Origin: Saccharicrinis sp050589685
GTDB taxonomy: Bacteria; Bacteroidota; Bacteroidia; Bacteroidales; Marinilabiliaceae
NCBI RefSeq assembly: GCF_050589685.1
Contig: NZ_JBNGOS010000024.1
Span: 43,559 to 107,558 of the forward strand
Reading direction: 5' to 3'
Length of the DNA stretch: 64,000 nt
Part shown: one piece after another, positions 26,396 through 35,097 of the stretch
How positions within the stretch are numbered: the stretch's first letter is position 1
Layout of the letters: each line of letters starts with the position of its first letter
Notes under the pieces: model-generated
The model's database searches: none
Seen by the model: the letters and a program-made list of their open reading frames with translations, nothing else
Told to the model about the DNA's origin: nothing
Made by a program: the position numbers and the translations under genes

Positions 26396-29300
26396 ATGAG
26401 GAACATTGTTTTCATAGATACCGAAGTAGACCCAGGAAGCAAAAAAATACTTGATATTGGAGGTGTAACCGAGAGTGGTTTGCAACTTCATTCAACCTCA
26501 TTGGCAGAATTTTTGGATTTTATAAATAACAAGGAATATATATGCGGACACAACATCATGAACCACGACTTGTTATACCTGGAAAGAACTGCATACCAGG
26601 ATATGTCAGGCATAAAATCTATTGATACATTATTCTTATCTCCATTGCTGTTTCCTTCCAAACCTTATCACGCACTGCTTAAAGATGACAAACTTCAAAC
26701 GGATGAATTAAATAACCCTTTAAATGATGCAATTAAAGCAAAAGACCTTTTTTATGATGAAGTATCAGCATTTCGGGACTTTGATCATGATTTGAAGCAG
26801 ATTTACTATTTGTTGCTTAAAACCGAATGGGAATTTACATGTTTTTTTGATTTTATAAACTACAGAACTTCTGAAAAAGATGTCATTGGCCTTATACAAA
26901 AAAGGTTCTCCGAAAATATTTGCAACAACATTCATCTTGAAAATATCATTAAAGAAAACCCAATTGAATTGGCTTATAGTTTAGCATTAATCACTACCAA
27001 TAACCGATATTCGATAACACCACCATGGGTAACCAAAACCTACCCTGAAGTAGAAAGGGTTATGTTTTTATTAAGAAACAATCCGTGTTTGGAAGGATGC
27101 TGCTATTGTAATAAATCACTTGATGCAAAAATTGCGCTAAAGAAATATTTTGGGTTTGATTCCTATCGGTTATATGGAGGTAAAGCATTACAAGAAGAAG
27201 CTGTTAAGGCGGCCATTGATAATAAGTCTTTTTTGGCAGTATTCCCTACAGGAGGAGGAAAGTCTATAACTTTTCAAGTGCCGGCATTAATGAGTGGCGA
27301 AGCTGTAAAGGGCCTGACCGTGGTTATTTCTCCCCTTCAGTCTTTAATGAAAGACCAGGTTGATAATCTGGAAAACTCAAATATAACGGAAGCTGTCACC
27401 ATAAATGGTTTGCTTGACCCAATAGAAAGGGCAAAATCTATCGAAAGAGTTGAAAATGGAACAGCCTCTTTACTCTACATTTCTCCGGAATCACTTCGAT
27501 TAAAATCTATAGAACGGCTTTTACTAGGACGAAATGTGGTACGCTTTGTAGTAGATGAGGCACATTGCTTTTCCTCTTGGGGGCAGGATTTTAGGGTTGA
27601 TTACCTCTACATAGGCGACTTTGTAAAAGCATTACAGAAAAAGAAAAACCTCGAAAGCGAAATACCAGTTTCTTGTTTTACAGCAACTGCAAAACCAAAT
27701 GTAATTCAGGATATAAAGGATTATTTTCAGGATAAACTATCCTTAAAGCTAGAAACCTTTAGCTCAAAAACATCCCGTACGAACTTAAGCTACAAGGTAA
27801 TCCCCAGAGACAATGAGGAAGATAAATATGAAACCATACGTAGGCTGATTGATGGTAAAAAATGCCCTACCATAATCTATGTTTCGCGTACACGGAGAGC
27901 CTACCAAATTGCAGAAAGGTTATCAAATGACGGGTATATGGCAAAGCCCTATCATGGCAAAATGGATAAACAGGAAAAGTCAGAAAACCAAGACGCATTT
28001 ATTCGTGGTGATGTCGATATAATGGTGGCTACCTCCGCTTTTGGGATGGGGGTTGACAAAAAGGATGTGGGAATGGTCATTCACTTCGAATTGTCGGACT
28101 CGCTTGAAAACTATGTCCAGGAGGCGGGCAGAGCTGGAAGAGATGAAAATATTACCGCTGATTGTTATGTTCTTTTTAATGAAGAAGATTTAAGTAAGCA
28201 CTTTATATTACTCAATCAATCCAAGTTGAATATTAAAGAGATTCAGCAAATATGGAAAGCCATAAAAGATATAACCCGGTTTAGATCACGTGTTTCAAAT
28301 TCGGCACTGGAAATTGCAAGGAAAGCCGGATGGGATGAAAGTGTATTTGAGATAGAATCAAGGGTGAAAACTGCAATTTCGGCATTGGAAGAAGCTGGTT
28401 ACCTTAAACGAGGGCAAAATATGCCCAAAATATATGCCAATAGTATTCTCTCAAAAAATGCTCAGGAAGCGATAGAAAAAATAAACCTCTCGGAAAGGTT
28501 CGATGAGCGGCAAAAGCAACTTGCCGTGCGAATTATTAAAAAACTGTTTGCCAGTAAAAGTAAAATGCAGCCCACTGATGAAGTTGCTGAATCAAGAGTG
28601 GACTATATATCCGATCATTTAGGAATTGTAAAAGAGAAGGTGATTAATGTGGTTAACTTGTTGCGCGAAGAAAAAATACTGGCTGACAAAAAAGACTTGA
28701 CAGCTTTTATCAAACGAGGTGAAAATAAAAACCGCTCACTGAGCGTGCTGAAATCAATTGGTAAAATTGAGAAGTTTCTGGCGACTCAATTTGACGAGCA
28801 GGAAAAGTCTTTTCACATTAAGGAACTTAACGAACACGCAGAGGAATACGGATGTTCGGACGTATCGCCTCATAAAATCAAAACCATCATCAACTTTTGG
28901 GTCATTAAAAACTGGCTCAAAAGGAAGCAACATGATTTCTCAAAAAATCATGTAACCATACTATCCAACTATTCACAACCAGAACTAAGGGACAGACTGG
29001 GAAAACGTCATGAATTAGCGCGTTTTATTGTTGATTTTCTTTATTTAAAAAGTAATCAGGACCTATCTTTTTCTGACAAAAACAAAGTGCAGGTTTTAGT
29101 GGGATTTTCGGTACATGAATTAAAAGAAAAATACGAGAATCAAAATGCATTATTTAAACGCAATATCACCATTGCAGATATTGAAGATGCCCTGTTTTAT
29201 TTGTCAAGAATAGAGGCCTTAAAAATAGAAGGAGGTTTTCTGGTTGTCTATAATTCATTAACTATTGAACGACTTGAAAAAAATACTAAAAAGGGATATA

Positions 29301-31219
29301 AAAAAGAAGACTATAAGAAACTGGATCAGTTCTATGAAAATAAGGTACAGCAGATTCATATTGTGGGTGAATATGCCAAAAAAATGATTCAGGATTATAG
29401 AGAGGCTTTACAATTTGTTGAAGATTATTTTCAGCTAAACTATTCTTCCTTTCTGAATAAATATTTTAAAGGTAGCAGACAAAATGAAATAAAAAGAAAT
29501 ATTACACCTGCTAAATTCAGGCAACTGTTCGGAGAGTTATCTCCTTCCCAGTTAAGTATCATTAAAGATAATCGTTCGCCATATATTGCAGTTACAGCAG
29601 GTCCGGGAAGTGGCAAAACAAGGGTGTTGGTGCATAAGCTGGCGTCTTTATTATTGATGGAAGATGTAAAACACGAACAACTATTGATGGTGACCTTTTC
29701 GAGGGCTGCCGCAACGGAATTCAAAAAACGATTGCTCACCTTAATTGGAAATGCGGCCAGTTTTATTGAAATAAAAACCTTTCATGCATATTGTTTCGAT
29801 TTGCTCGGCAGGATTGGCTCGATAGAAAAATCCCAAACTATTATTAATACAACGGTTGAGAAAATACGTAACCAGGATATTGAACCAAACCGAATTTCAA
29901 AGGCCGTTTTGGTTGTTGATGAGGCCCAGGATATGGATAAACATGAGTTTGAGTTAATTAAAACCTTAATGGAATACAATGAAGAAATGAGAGTAATTGC
30001 TGTTGGGGATGATGATCAAAATATTTACGAGTTCAGAGGAGCTGGTTCCCAATACTTAGAACAATTTATATTGGAGCAAAAGGCCAAAAAAATCGAATTG
30101 ATCGAAAACTATCGCAGTAAATCAAACCTGGTAGCATTTACAAATCGGTTTGCCGAAAAAATAACCCATCGCCTGAAGGTAACACCTATTGTTGCCCATT
30201 CAAATGAAACCGGATTATTAAAGTTAATTAAGTATTCCTGTTCAAATCTCGTTGAACCAGTTGTCAATAGTATATCCTCTTCTGACCTTATGGGAACTAC
30301 CTGTGTTTTAACGCATACAAACGCTGAAGCCTTGCAGGTAGTAGGTCTTTTGCTTAGCACAGGATTACCCGCAAAACTTATTCAAACTAACGAAGGGTTT
30401 AGTTTATATAACCTAATAGAGGTCCGATACTTTATCGAACAGCTTAAATTTACTGAAGATAAATATGTGATTAGCGATAATGCCTGGAAAGCAGCAAAAA
30501 GAAATCTTTGGAATAAATATAAAACTAGCTCTAAAATAGATATCATCATTCATCTGATTAAAGATTTTGAATGGAGCAACCCTAAGAAAAAATACCAATC
30601 GGATTTTGAAATATTTGTAAAAGAATCTAATCTTGAAGATTTCGCCAGCACAACCGGAGAAACGATATACGTATCCACCATTCATAAGGCAAAAGGCAAA
30701 GAGTTTGACAATGTTTTTTTACTGCTGGATGGTTTTAATCCGGATAATGATGCAAAGAAACGTGAATTATATGTGGCCATGACCAGGGCTAAGCAAAACC
30801 TTACGATTCATGTAAATGGGAGCTACCTTGATGATATCTCATGTCAATACATGGAAAGAAAAATGGATAATATTCAGTATAAACCGTCGAATTTGTTAGT
30901 TGCGCACCTTTCTCACAAAGATATTTGGTTAGACTATTTTATGTATAAACAGCATGTATTGGCAAACTTAAAAAGCGGAGATAAGCTAATGGTTAACAAG
31001 GATGCTTGTTACGACAAAAACGGGAATTGCATTGTTAAATTCTCAAATCGTTACAAAGAAAAAATAAATCACTATGAAAATATGGGATATCAGCTGATTG
31101 CGTCGGAAATTAACTATATTGTATATTGGCAGAAAGAAGATTTAGAGAATGAGATTATGATCGTTTTACCCGAGTTGAAATATGTAAAGGAGGAGGCTCC
31201 AATAAATGGTCATTCATAG
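26396..31219 (+). CDS. Exonuclease-RecQ-UvrD triple fusion helicase
   Basis: 1607 residues joining three enzymes. Residues 1-120 form a DEDD-type exonuclease: FIDTE (D8, E10), GHNIMNHD (D58), LNNPLNDA (D111). Asparagine stands where DEDDh enzymes have the catalytic His (about 106). A cysteine cluster CLEGCCYC follows near 235. Next is a RecQ-like SF2 helicase: FPTGGGKS (about 283-290), DEAH (387-390), CFTATAK and GRAGRDE. It lacks the RecQ zinc-binding cysteines and has a 400-residue helical/winged region instead. From about 1055 a complete UvrD-type SF1 helicase begins: GPGSGKT (about 1069), DEAQD (1175), DDDQNIYEFRGA, ENYRS, HKAKGKEFDNV (1430) and VAMTRAK. Two opposite-family motors in one chain suggest bidirectional fork or recombination processing, or defence. 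No partner gene lies alongside. Confidence 0.9.
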   Translation: MRNIVFIDTEVDPGSKKILDIGGVTESGLQLHSTSLAEFLDFINNKEYICGHNIMNHDLLYLERTAYQDMSGIKSIDTLFLSPLLFPSKPYHALLKDDKLQTDELNNPLNDAIKAKDLFYDEVSAFRDFDHDLKQIYYLLLKTEWEFTCFFDFINYRTSEKDVIGLIQKRFSENICNNIHLENIIKENPIELAYSLALITTNNRYSITPPWVTKTYPEVERVMFLLRNNPCLEGCCYCNKSLDAKIALKKYFGFDSYRLYGGKALQEEAVKAAIDNKSFLAVFPTGGGKSITFQVPALMSGEAVKGLTVVISPLQSLMKDQVDNLENSNITEAVTINGLLDPIERAKSIERVENGTASLLYISPESLRLKSIERLLLGRNVVRFVVDEAHCFSSWGQDFRVDYLYIGDFVKALQKKKNLESEIPVSCFTATAKPNVIQDIKDYFQDKLSLKLETFSSKTSRTNLSYKVIPRDNEEDKYETIRRLIDGKKCPTIIYVSRTRRAYQIAERLSNDGYMAKPYHGKMDKQEKSENQDAFIRGDVDIMVATSAFGMGVDKKDVGMVIHFELSDSLENYVQEAGRAGRDENITADCYVLFNEEDLSKHFILLNQSKLNIKEIQQIWKAIKDITRFRSRVSNSALEIARKAGWDESVFEIESRVKTAISALEEAGYLKRGQNMPKIYANSILSKNAQEAIEKINLSERFDERQKQLAVRIIKKLFASKSKMQPTDEVAESRVDYISDHLGIVKEKVINVVNLLREEKILADKKDLTAFIKRGENKNRSLSVLKSIGKIEKFLATQFDEQEKSFHIKELNEHAEEYGCSDVSPHKIKTIINFWVIKNWLKRKQHDFSKNHVTILSNYSQPELRDRLGKRHELARFIVDFLYLKSNQDLSFSDKNKVQVLVGFSVHELKEKYENQNALFKRNITIADIEDALFYLSRIEALKIEGGFLVVYNSLTIERLEKNTKKGYKKEDYKKLDQFYENKVQQIHIVGEYAKKMIQDYREALQFVEDYFQLNYSSFLNKYFKGSRQNEIKRNITPAKFRQLFGELSPSQLSIIKDNRSPYIAVTAGPGSGKTRVLVHKLASLLLMEDVKHEQLLMVTFSRAAATEFKKRLLTLIGNAASFIEIKTFHAYCFDLLGRIGSIEKSQTIINTTVEKIRNQDIEPNRISKAVLVVDEAQDMDKHEFELIKTLMEYNEEMRVIAVGDDDQNIYEFRGAGSQYLEQFILEQKAKKIELIENYRSKSNLVAFTNRFAEKITHRLKVTPIVAHSNETGLLKLIKYSCSNLVEPVVNSISSSDLMGTTCVLTHTNAEALQVVGLLLSTGLPAKLIQTNEGFSLYNLIEVRYFIEQLKFTEDKYVISDNAWKAAKRNLWNKYKTSSKIDIIIHLIKDFEWSNPKKKYQSDFEIFVKESNLEDFASTTGETIYVSTIHKAKGKEFDNVFLLLDGFNPDNDAKKRELYVAMTRAKQNLTIHVNGSYLDDISCQYMERKMDNIQYKPSNLLVAHLSHKDIWLDYFMYKQHVLANLKSGDKLMVNKDACYDKNGNCIVKFSNRYKEKINHYENMGYQLIASEINYIVYWQKEDLENEIMIVLPELKYVKEEAPINGHS

Positions 31220-31394
31220 ATATGGACGAAAATAGAATAGCCGTTCCGGTAATCATCTTGCAAATTTGCTTCAGTCAGTAGTAATAGGAGTTTGGATTGG
31301 AGTTGCTCCACCTTCCAAACTGTATGATGTAGAAAAAGAATTTCCGAGAATAATTCCGGCACCGATCCGTATCCTGAATTAATGAAAAAAAGCT

Positions 31395-31436
31395 AAATAA
31401 GATATTTAAAGAGCAATCTTTCAAGACATCTTATTT
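31395..31436. promoter_or_regulatory. Inverted repeat between helicase and DUF302 genes
   Basis: AAATAAGAT (31395-31403) and ATCTTATTT (31428-31436) are perfect 9-bp inverse copies with a 24-nt spacer, 70 bp before the DUF302 start. It may be a weak terminator for the helicase gene or an operator. The rest of 31220-31506 holds no gene. Confidence 0.35.
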
Positions 31437-31506
31437 CCCTTAAGGATAAAAAGTAGGAAAGTAAAAGTTGATTCGTTATTTTAATCATTCACATTATAGG
31501 AAAAAA

Positions 31507-31893
31507 ATGAAATACTATTTTGAAAAAACATTGAATTGTTCTTTTGAAGAAGCAGTAGAAAGAGCAACGGAAGAACTTAAAAAAGAAGGGTTCGGGGTTT
31601 TAACCGAAATCAACATCCACGACAAACTAAAAGAGAAATTAGGCGTTGATTTCAGGAGGTACCGCATACTGGGTGCATGCAATCCCGCTTTTGCCTATAA
31701 AGCACTGCAGGAAGAGGATAAAATTGGGACAATGTTGCCTTGCAACGTCATTGTTCAACAAGTTTCAGAAACCCAAACAGAAATTGCTGCCGTTGACCCG
31801 ATGGCCTCTATGCAATCGGTAGAGAATGAAAAACTGGCAGGTGTTGCAAACGAAGTTCGGCAAAAACTTAAACAAGTAATTGACAACGTTTAA
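31507..31893 (+). CDS. DUF302 domain protein
   Basis: 128 residues from the ATG at 31507; a TTG 13 codons earlier is in frame but adds unconserved residues. An AGGA sits 6-9 bp before the ATG. The DUF302 pattern is clear: an opening beta strand (YYFEKTLNCSFEEAVERATEE), GFGVLTEINIHDKLKEKLG, YRILGACNPAFAYKAL, and a short acidic/hydrophobic strand ending MLPCNVIVQ. Structures of this family are small alpha/beta dimers of unknown activity, often induced with metal or redox stress. Cytoplasmic, no signal peptide. No operon relation is evident. Confidence 0.9.
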   Translation: MKYYFEKTLNCSFEEAVERATEELKKEGFGVLTEINIHDKLKEKLGVDFRRYRILGACNPAFAYKALQEEDKIGTMLPCNVIVQQVSETQTEIAAVDPMASMQSVENEKLAGVANEVRQKLKQVIDNV

Positions 31894-32155
31894 ACATTCC
31901 ATCCATAATGCATAACGTGGTCGGTTGATTTCCAAAGCGGAGCTTGTCACTCCAACTGAAAATAGGAGATTAAATCGTGACGGTACAGTCACGACCGTTG
32001 GTATGGCATTAAAGATGAAAGAAATTCCTAATAAAAACATCAATCTACTTCTTTCATCTTTCATCGGCTTAACCCGGGAATGATTATATCGTATTTTTAC
32101 TAACTTGTACCCGGAAGCATTGATGAGTAACTAACTACAATCTTAATTAAACAAA

Positions 32156-32884
32156 ATGAATATAAATCTGGCCGTGCTTATCGACGGCGATAACATACCA
32201 TCGGCATATATCAAAGAGATGATGGAAGAAATAGCCAAATATGGCAACCCGACCATCAAACGGATTTACGGTGATTGGACTAAACCTAATTTATCAAAAT
32301 GGAAAAGTCTATTGCTCGAAAATGCCATAACACCGATACAACAATATGGATATACCACGGGTAAGAACGCTACCGATTCGGCCATGATTATCGATGCCAT
32401 GGACATTCTATATTCGGAAAAGGTGAATGGGTTCTGTCTGGTATCAAGCGATAGTGACTTTACCCGATTGGCGACAAGACTCAGAGAGGCGGGTATGCAG
32501 GTAATAGGTATAGGGGAAAAAAAGACGCCCAACCCCTTTATTGTTGCCTGTGATAAGTTCATTTATCTCGAAATATTGAAACATGAATCAAAACCCAAGG
32601 AATCAGAAAATGAAAAAGATTTTGATAAGGATTCTGTGGATAAAATTACGGCGAAGGAAATTAAGCTGATTGCCACCACCATAAATGACCTGTCGGATGA
32701 TGATGGTTGGGCATTTTTAGGAGATGTAGGCAGCTTGTTGCAAAAAAAGCAGACTAATTTTGACCCGCGGAACTATGGTTTTCAGAAGTTAACCCCACTC
32801 ATTAAGTCTACCGGTAAGTTTGAGATAGAGCAAAGAGAAAAACCCAAAAGTCGTTCTAAACTAATATTTGTGAAAAATAAATAA
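32156..32884 (+). CDS. NYN-domain ribonuclease-like protein with OST-HTH/LOTUS domain
   Basis: 242 residues. The N-terminal NYN (PIN-like) domain has LIDGDNIP (D10, D12) and ATDSAMIIDAMDIL, then SSDSDFTRLATRLREAG: the acidic residues expected for a metal-dependent nuclease. The C-terminal part (about 165-235) is an OST-HTH/LOTUS winged helix: EIKLIATTINDLSDDDGWAFLGDVGSLLQ. This domain pair (limkain-b1-like) binds RNA, including G-quadruplex RNA in studied LOTUS domains, and may cut RNA. A charged linker (about 142-165) joins them. The gene stands alone. Upstream (31894-32155) are two short dyads (TCGTGAC/GTCACGA at 31975-31994; GATGAAAGA/TCTTTCATC near 32013-32060) and no gene. Confidence 0.9.
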   Translation: MNINLAVLIDGDNIPSAYIKEMMEEIAKYGNPTIKRIYGDWTKPNLSKWKSLLLENAITPIQQYGYTTGKNATDSAMIIDAMDILYSEKVNGFCLVSSDSDFTRLATRLREAGMQVIGIGEKKTPNPFIVACDKFIYLEILKHESKPKESENEKDFDKDSVDKITAKEIKLIATTINDLSDDDGWAFLGDVGSLLQKKQTNFDPRNYGFQKLTPLIKSTGKFEIEQREKPKSRSKLIFVKNK

Positions 32885-32925
32885 GCCACCTTTACTATTG
32901 ACGGTTGACCGATAAACACTGAACA

Positions 32926-33648
32926 CTAGAGCCCGCCCGCCAGTATCTCTGCCAAATGGATAGTTTTTATCGGTAGCTTCTGCTTATTGATGTAGGACTG
33001 AATATTCATTAAACAAGAAGCCTCGGTGGAAACAATGTACCTGGCTCCGGTATTTAAAGCATTTTGTACTTTTTGTTCCGCCATGGCCGTTGAAATGGAA
33101 ACAAACTTTACCATAAAGGTTCCGCCAAATCCACAGCACGTGTGACGGTCTTCCATTTCAATGAGTTCCAGTCCATTTACATTAGCCAATAATTGGCGGG
33201 GTTCGTCCGACAAGCCATACTCACGCAATGCCGAACACGCATCGTGATAAGTCACTTTATGGGGGAAGGAGGCATTCAAATCAGTGATCTTTAGATGGTT
33301 GACCAGAAAGTCGGTAAACTCTATTACATTGCGGTTCAGCCGTTCGCATTCGGGCAGGTATTGTGCATCATCTTCAAATAGCTTTGTGTAATGATTTTTG
33401 ACGTAACCCGCGCATGAAGCCGATGGTACAACAATTGGCCTGTCGTTAGGGAAATCTTTAAAAAACTTGATGGCTGCTTTCTTGGATTGCTTCCAATAGC
33501 CGCTGTTAAATGTGGGCTGACCGCAGCATGTCTGTTTGGGGTTATAATTTACCTCCACATTCTTCGATTCCAATATTTTTACAACACTCCACCCAATATT
33601 GGGAAACATTTGATCGATGAAGCAAGGTATAAAAAGGTCGACAATCAT
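32926..33648 (-). CDS. LutA/LldE-like cysteine-rich (CCG) oxidoreductase subunit
   Basis: 240 residues from the ATG at 33648, where the family N-terminus begins (MIVDLFIPCFIDQMFPN); the frame extends upstream to a TTG but without conservation. Two CCG domains are seen: TCCGQPTFNSGY and HTCCGFGGTFMVK, plus SCAGYVK and DACSALREYG cysteines typical of the heterodisulfide-reductase-like fold that binds unusual Fe-S clusters. LutA/YkgE works with LutB and LutC to oxidise L-lactate to pyruvate. LutB and LutC are absent from the neighbourhood, so this is an orphan or its partners are elsewhere. Confidence 0.88.
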   Translation of the reverse strand: MIVDLFIPCFIDQMFPNIGWSVVKILESKNVEVNYNPKQTCCGQPTFNSGYWKQSKKAAIKFFKDFPNDRPIVVPSASCAGYVKNHYTKLFEDDAQYLPECERLNRNVIEFTDFLVNHLKITDLNASFPHKVTYHDACSALREYGLSDEPRQLLANVNGLELIEMEDRHTCCGFGGTFMVKFVSISTAMAEQKVQNALNTGARYIVSTEASCLMNIQSYINKQKLPIKTIHLAEILAGGL

Positions 33649-33735
33649 ATTTAAAAATTTTACCAAAGGTAGCTTATTCGTTAATTTGGTCAACAGTCAG
33701 CAGTTAATGATGACTGTTGACCGATCTATCGCTGA

Positions 33736-34131
33736 CTACAAATCCAGTTTACGCCGGTTGGCTTTTTTATCGCCATGTATTTTTTTGTTTTTAAGTCTTT
33801 TTAGTTTAGAGGTGCGAGTTGGTTTGGTAGCTTTTCGTTTGACGGCAGGCTTTAATGCCTGATGGATCAATTGGTGTAATAAAGCTACACCTATCTCCTT
33901 GTTTCTTAATTGAGACCTGGTTTCTTCGCACGCGATAACCAAATGACCTTCTTTATTGATTCTATTTCGTAGTTTATCAAGAACAACTTGTTTTTGATGT
34001 TGGTTTAAAATCTTTGAATTCAATACGTCGAAGTGAAGGATTACCCTTGTATTTACTTTGTTCACATGCTGACCGCCCGGGCCTGAACTTCTGGATGCGG
34101 TAAATGACAATTCGGTTTCCAGGTTAATCAT
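33736..34131 (-). CDS. arfB: Peptidyl-tRNA hydrolase ArfB, stalled-ribosome rescue
   Basis: 131 residues. The catalytic GGQ loop is in SRSSGPGGQHVNK (G19 G20 Q21), which hydrolyses peptidyl-tRNA on ribosomes stalled without a stop codon. The C-terminal tail is highly basic (KRKATKPTRTSKLKRLKNKK), the part that enters the empty mRNA channel and distinguishes ArfB (YaeJ) from true release factors. Length matches the family. It overlaps the upstream prsW gene by 8 bp, implying one transcript. Confidence 0.95.
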   Translation of the reverse strand: MINLETELSFTASRSSGPGGQHVNKVNTRVILHFDVLNSKILNQHQKQVVLDKLRNRINKEGHLVIACEETRSQLRNKEIGVALLHQLIHQALKPAVKRKATKPTRTSKLKRLKNKKIHGDKKANRRKLDL

Positions 34132-34813
34132 TGAAGTATTGTTGAGATTTAAATACTGAATTTTGCTCGTGTTCCTTCATCCTTTTATGAGTTCGTCTCA
34201 TCATGAATATCAACAATGGGAAAAACAGGAACAAAAGCCATTGGATTTGCACCATCAGAATAAAATCATAGAACCCATGAAAAAAGAATGGTACGAAAAA
34301 CGCCAATGCCAAATACTTGGTTCTTGAAGCGGCAATGAATTTGGCCAGTCCTAAATAATACCCCATCATAATCCCGAACATGGCATGTGCCGGAACGGCG
34401 GTGAATGCTCTGGATATTCCCACGTGAAAACCATTAGAAAACACGTACATAAGGTTTTCTACCAACGCAAAACCAAGCGATACAAAAACTGCGTATACAA
34501 TTCCATCAAAGCGTTCGTTAAAATTGGGGTTTTTCCAAATAAGAATATAAACGGCCAGCAACTTAAAAGCCTCCTCGCAGAATCCGGCCACCAAAAAAGC
34601 ATTTCCAAAGGCCAATCCAATTTTTTCAGAGAACAAGAAGGGCAGGGATGAGGAAACCAATCTTTCGGCAATAATAATGGGAGGTACCGTCAGCACTCCT
34701 GCAACCAGTCCTTTAGCTAAGAGGGAAACAGGTTCTTTTTCGTATTTGTCACGATAGTATATATACACCAGAATTATAACCACCGGTGCAACCGATATCA
34801 AGAGTAGGTTCAT
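34124..34813 (-). CDS. prsW: PrsW-family intramembrane metalloprotease
   Basis: 229 residues with about seven or eight hydrophobic segments. The family's catalytic signature is present: FCEEAFK (E80, E81, K84), LVENLMY (E119, N120) and PAHAMFG (H143), thought to bind zinc within the membrane. PrsW in Bacillus cleaves the anti-sigma factor RsiW; the substrate here is unknown. It overlaps arfB by 8 bp. Upstream, 34814-35097 (284 bp) holds only short hairpins (for example GGCATG/CATGCC at 35045-35062) and no gene. Confidence 0.85.
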   Translation of the reverse strand: MNLLLISVAPVVIILVYIYYRDKYEKEPVSLLAKGLVAGVLTVPPIIIAERLVSSSLPFLFSEKIGLAFGNAFLVAGFCEEAFKLLAVYILIWKNPNFNERFDGIVYAVFVSLGFALVENLMYVFSNGFHVGISRAFTAVPAHAMFGIMMGYYLGLAKFIAASRTKYLALAFFVPFFFHGFYDFILMVQIQWLLFLFFPLLIFMMRRTHKRMKEHEQNSVFKSQQYFND

Positions 34814-35097
34814 TACAGTTTTTTTTTGTTGGCGGCAAGATAATAAAAATGCTAATAATAGTTCCTTGTAATAGGTGATATAGCCATTCGCGAATAGTGA
34901 TTAGCAAATGATTATTAGGATAAGGGACTAACTGCAGCCTAACCGGCAAAATGACGATGTTGTCGCGTGAACATCGCTTTATCGTAAATTTACCGTTTTC
35001 CGGACTACGCATTTTATTCCCCGGAAATCTCTGTCAGTATTCCAGGCATGTAACGGCATGCCCTTGATGTCTGTTTACAGTTCTAAACATTTTTCCG

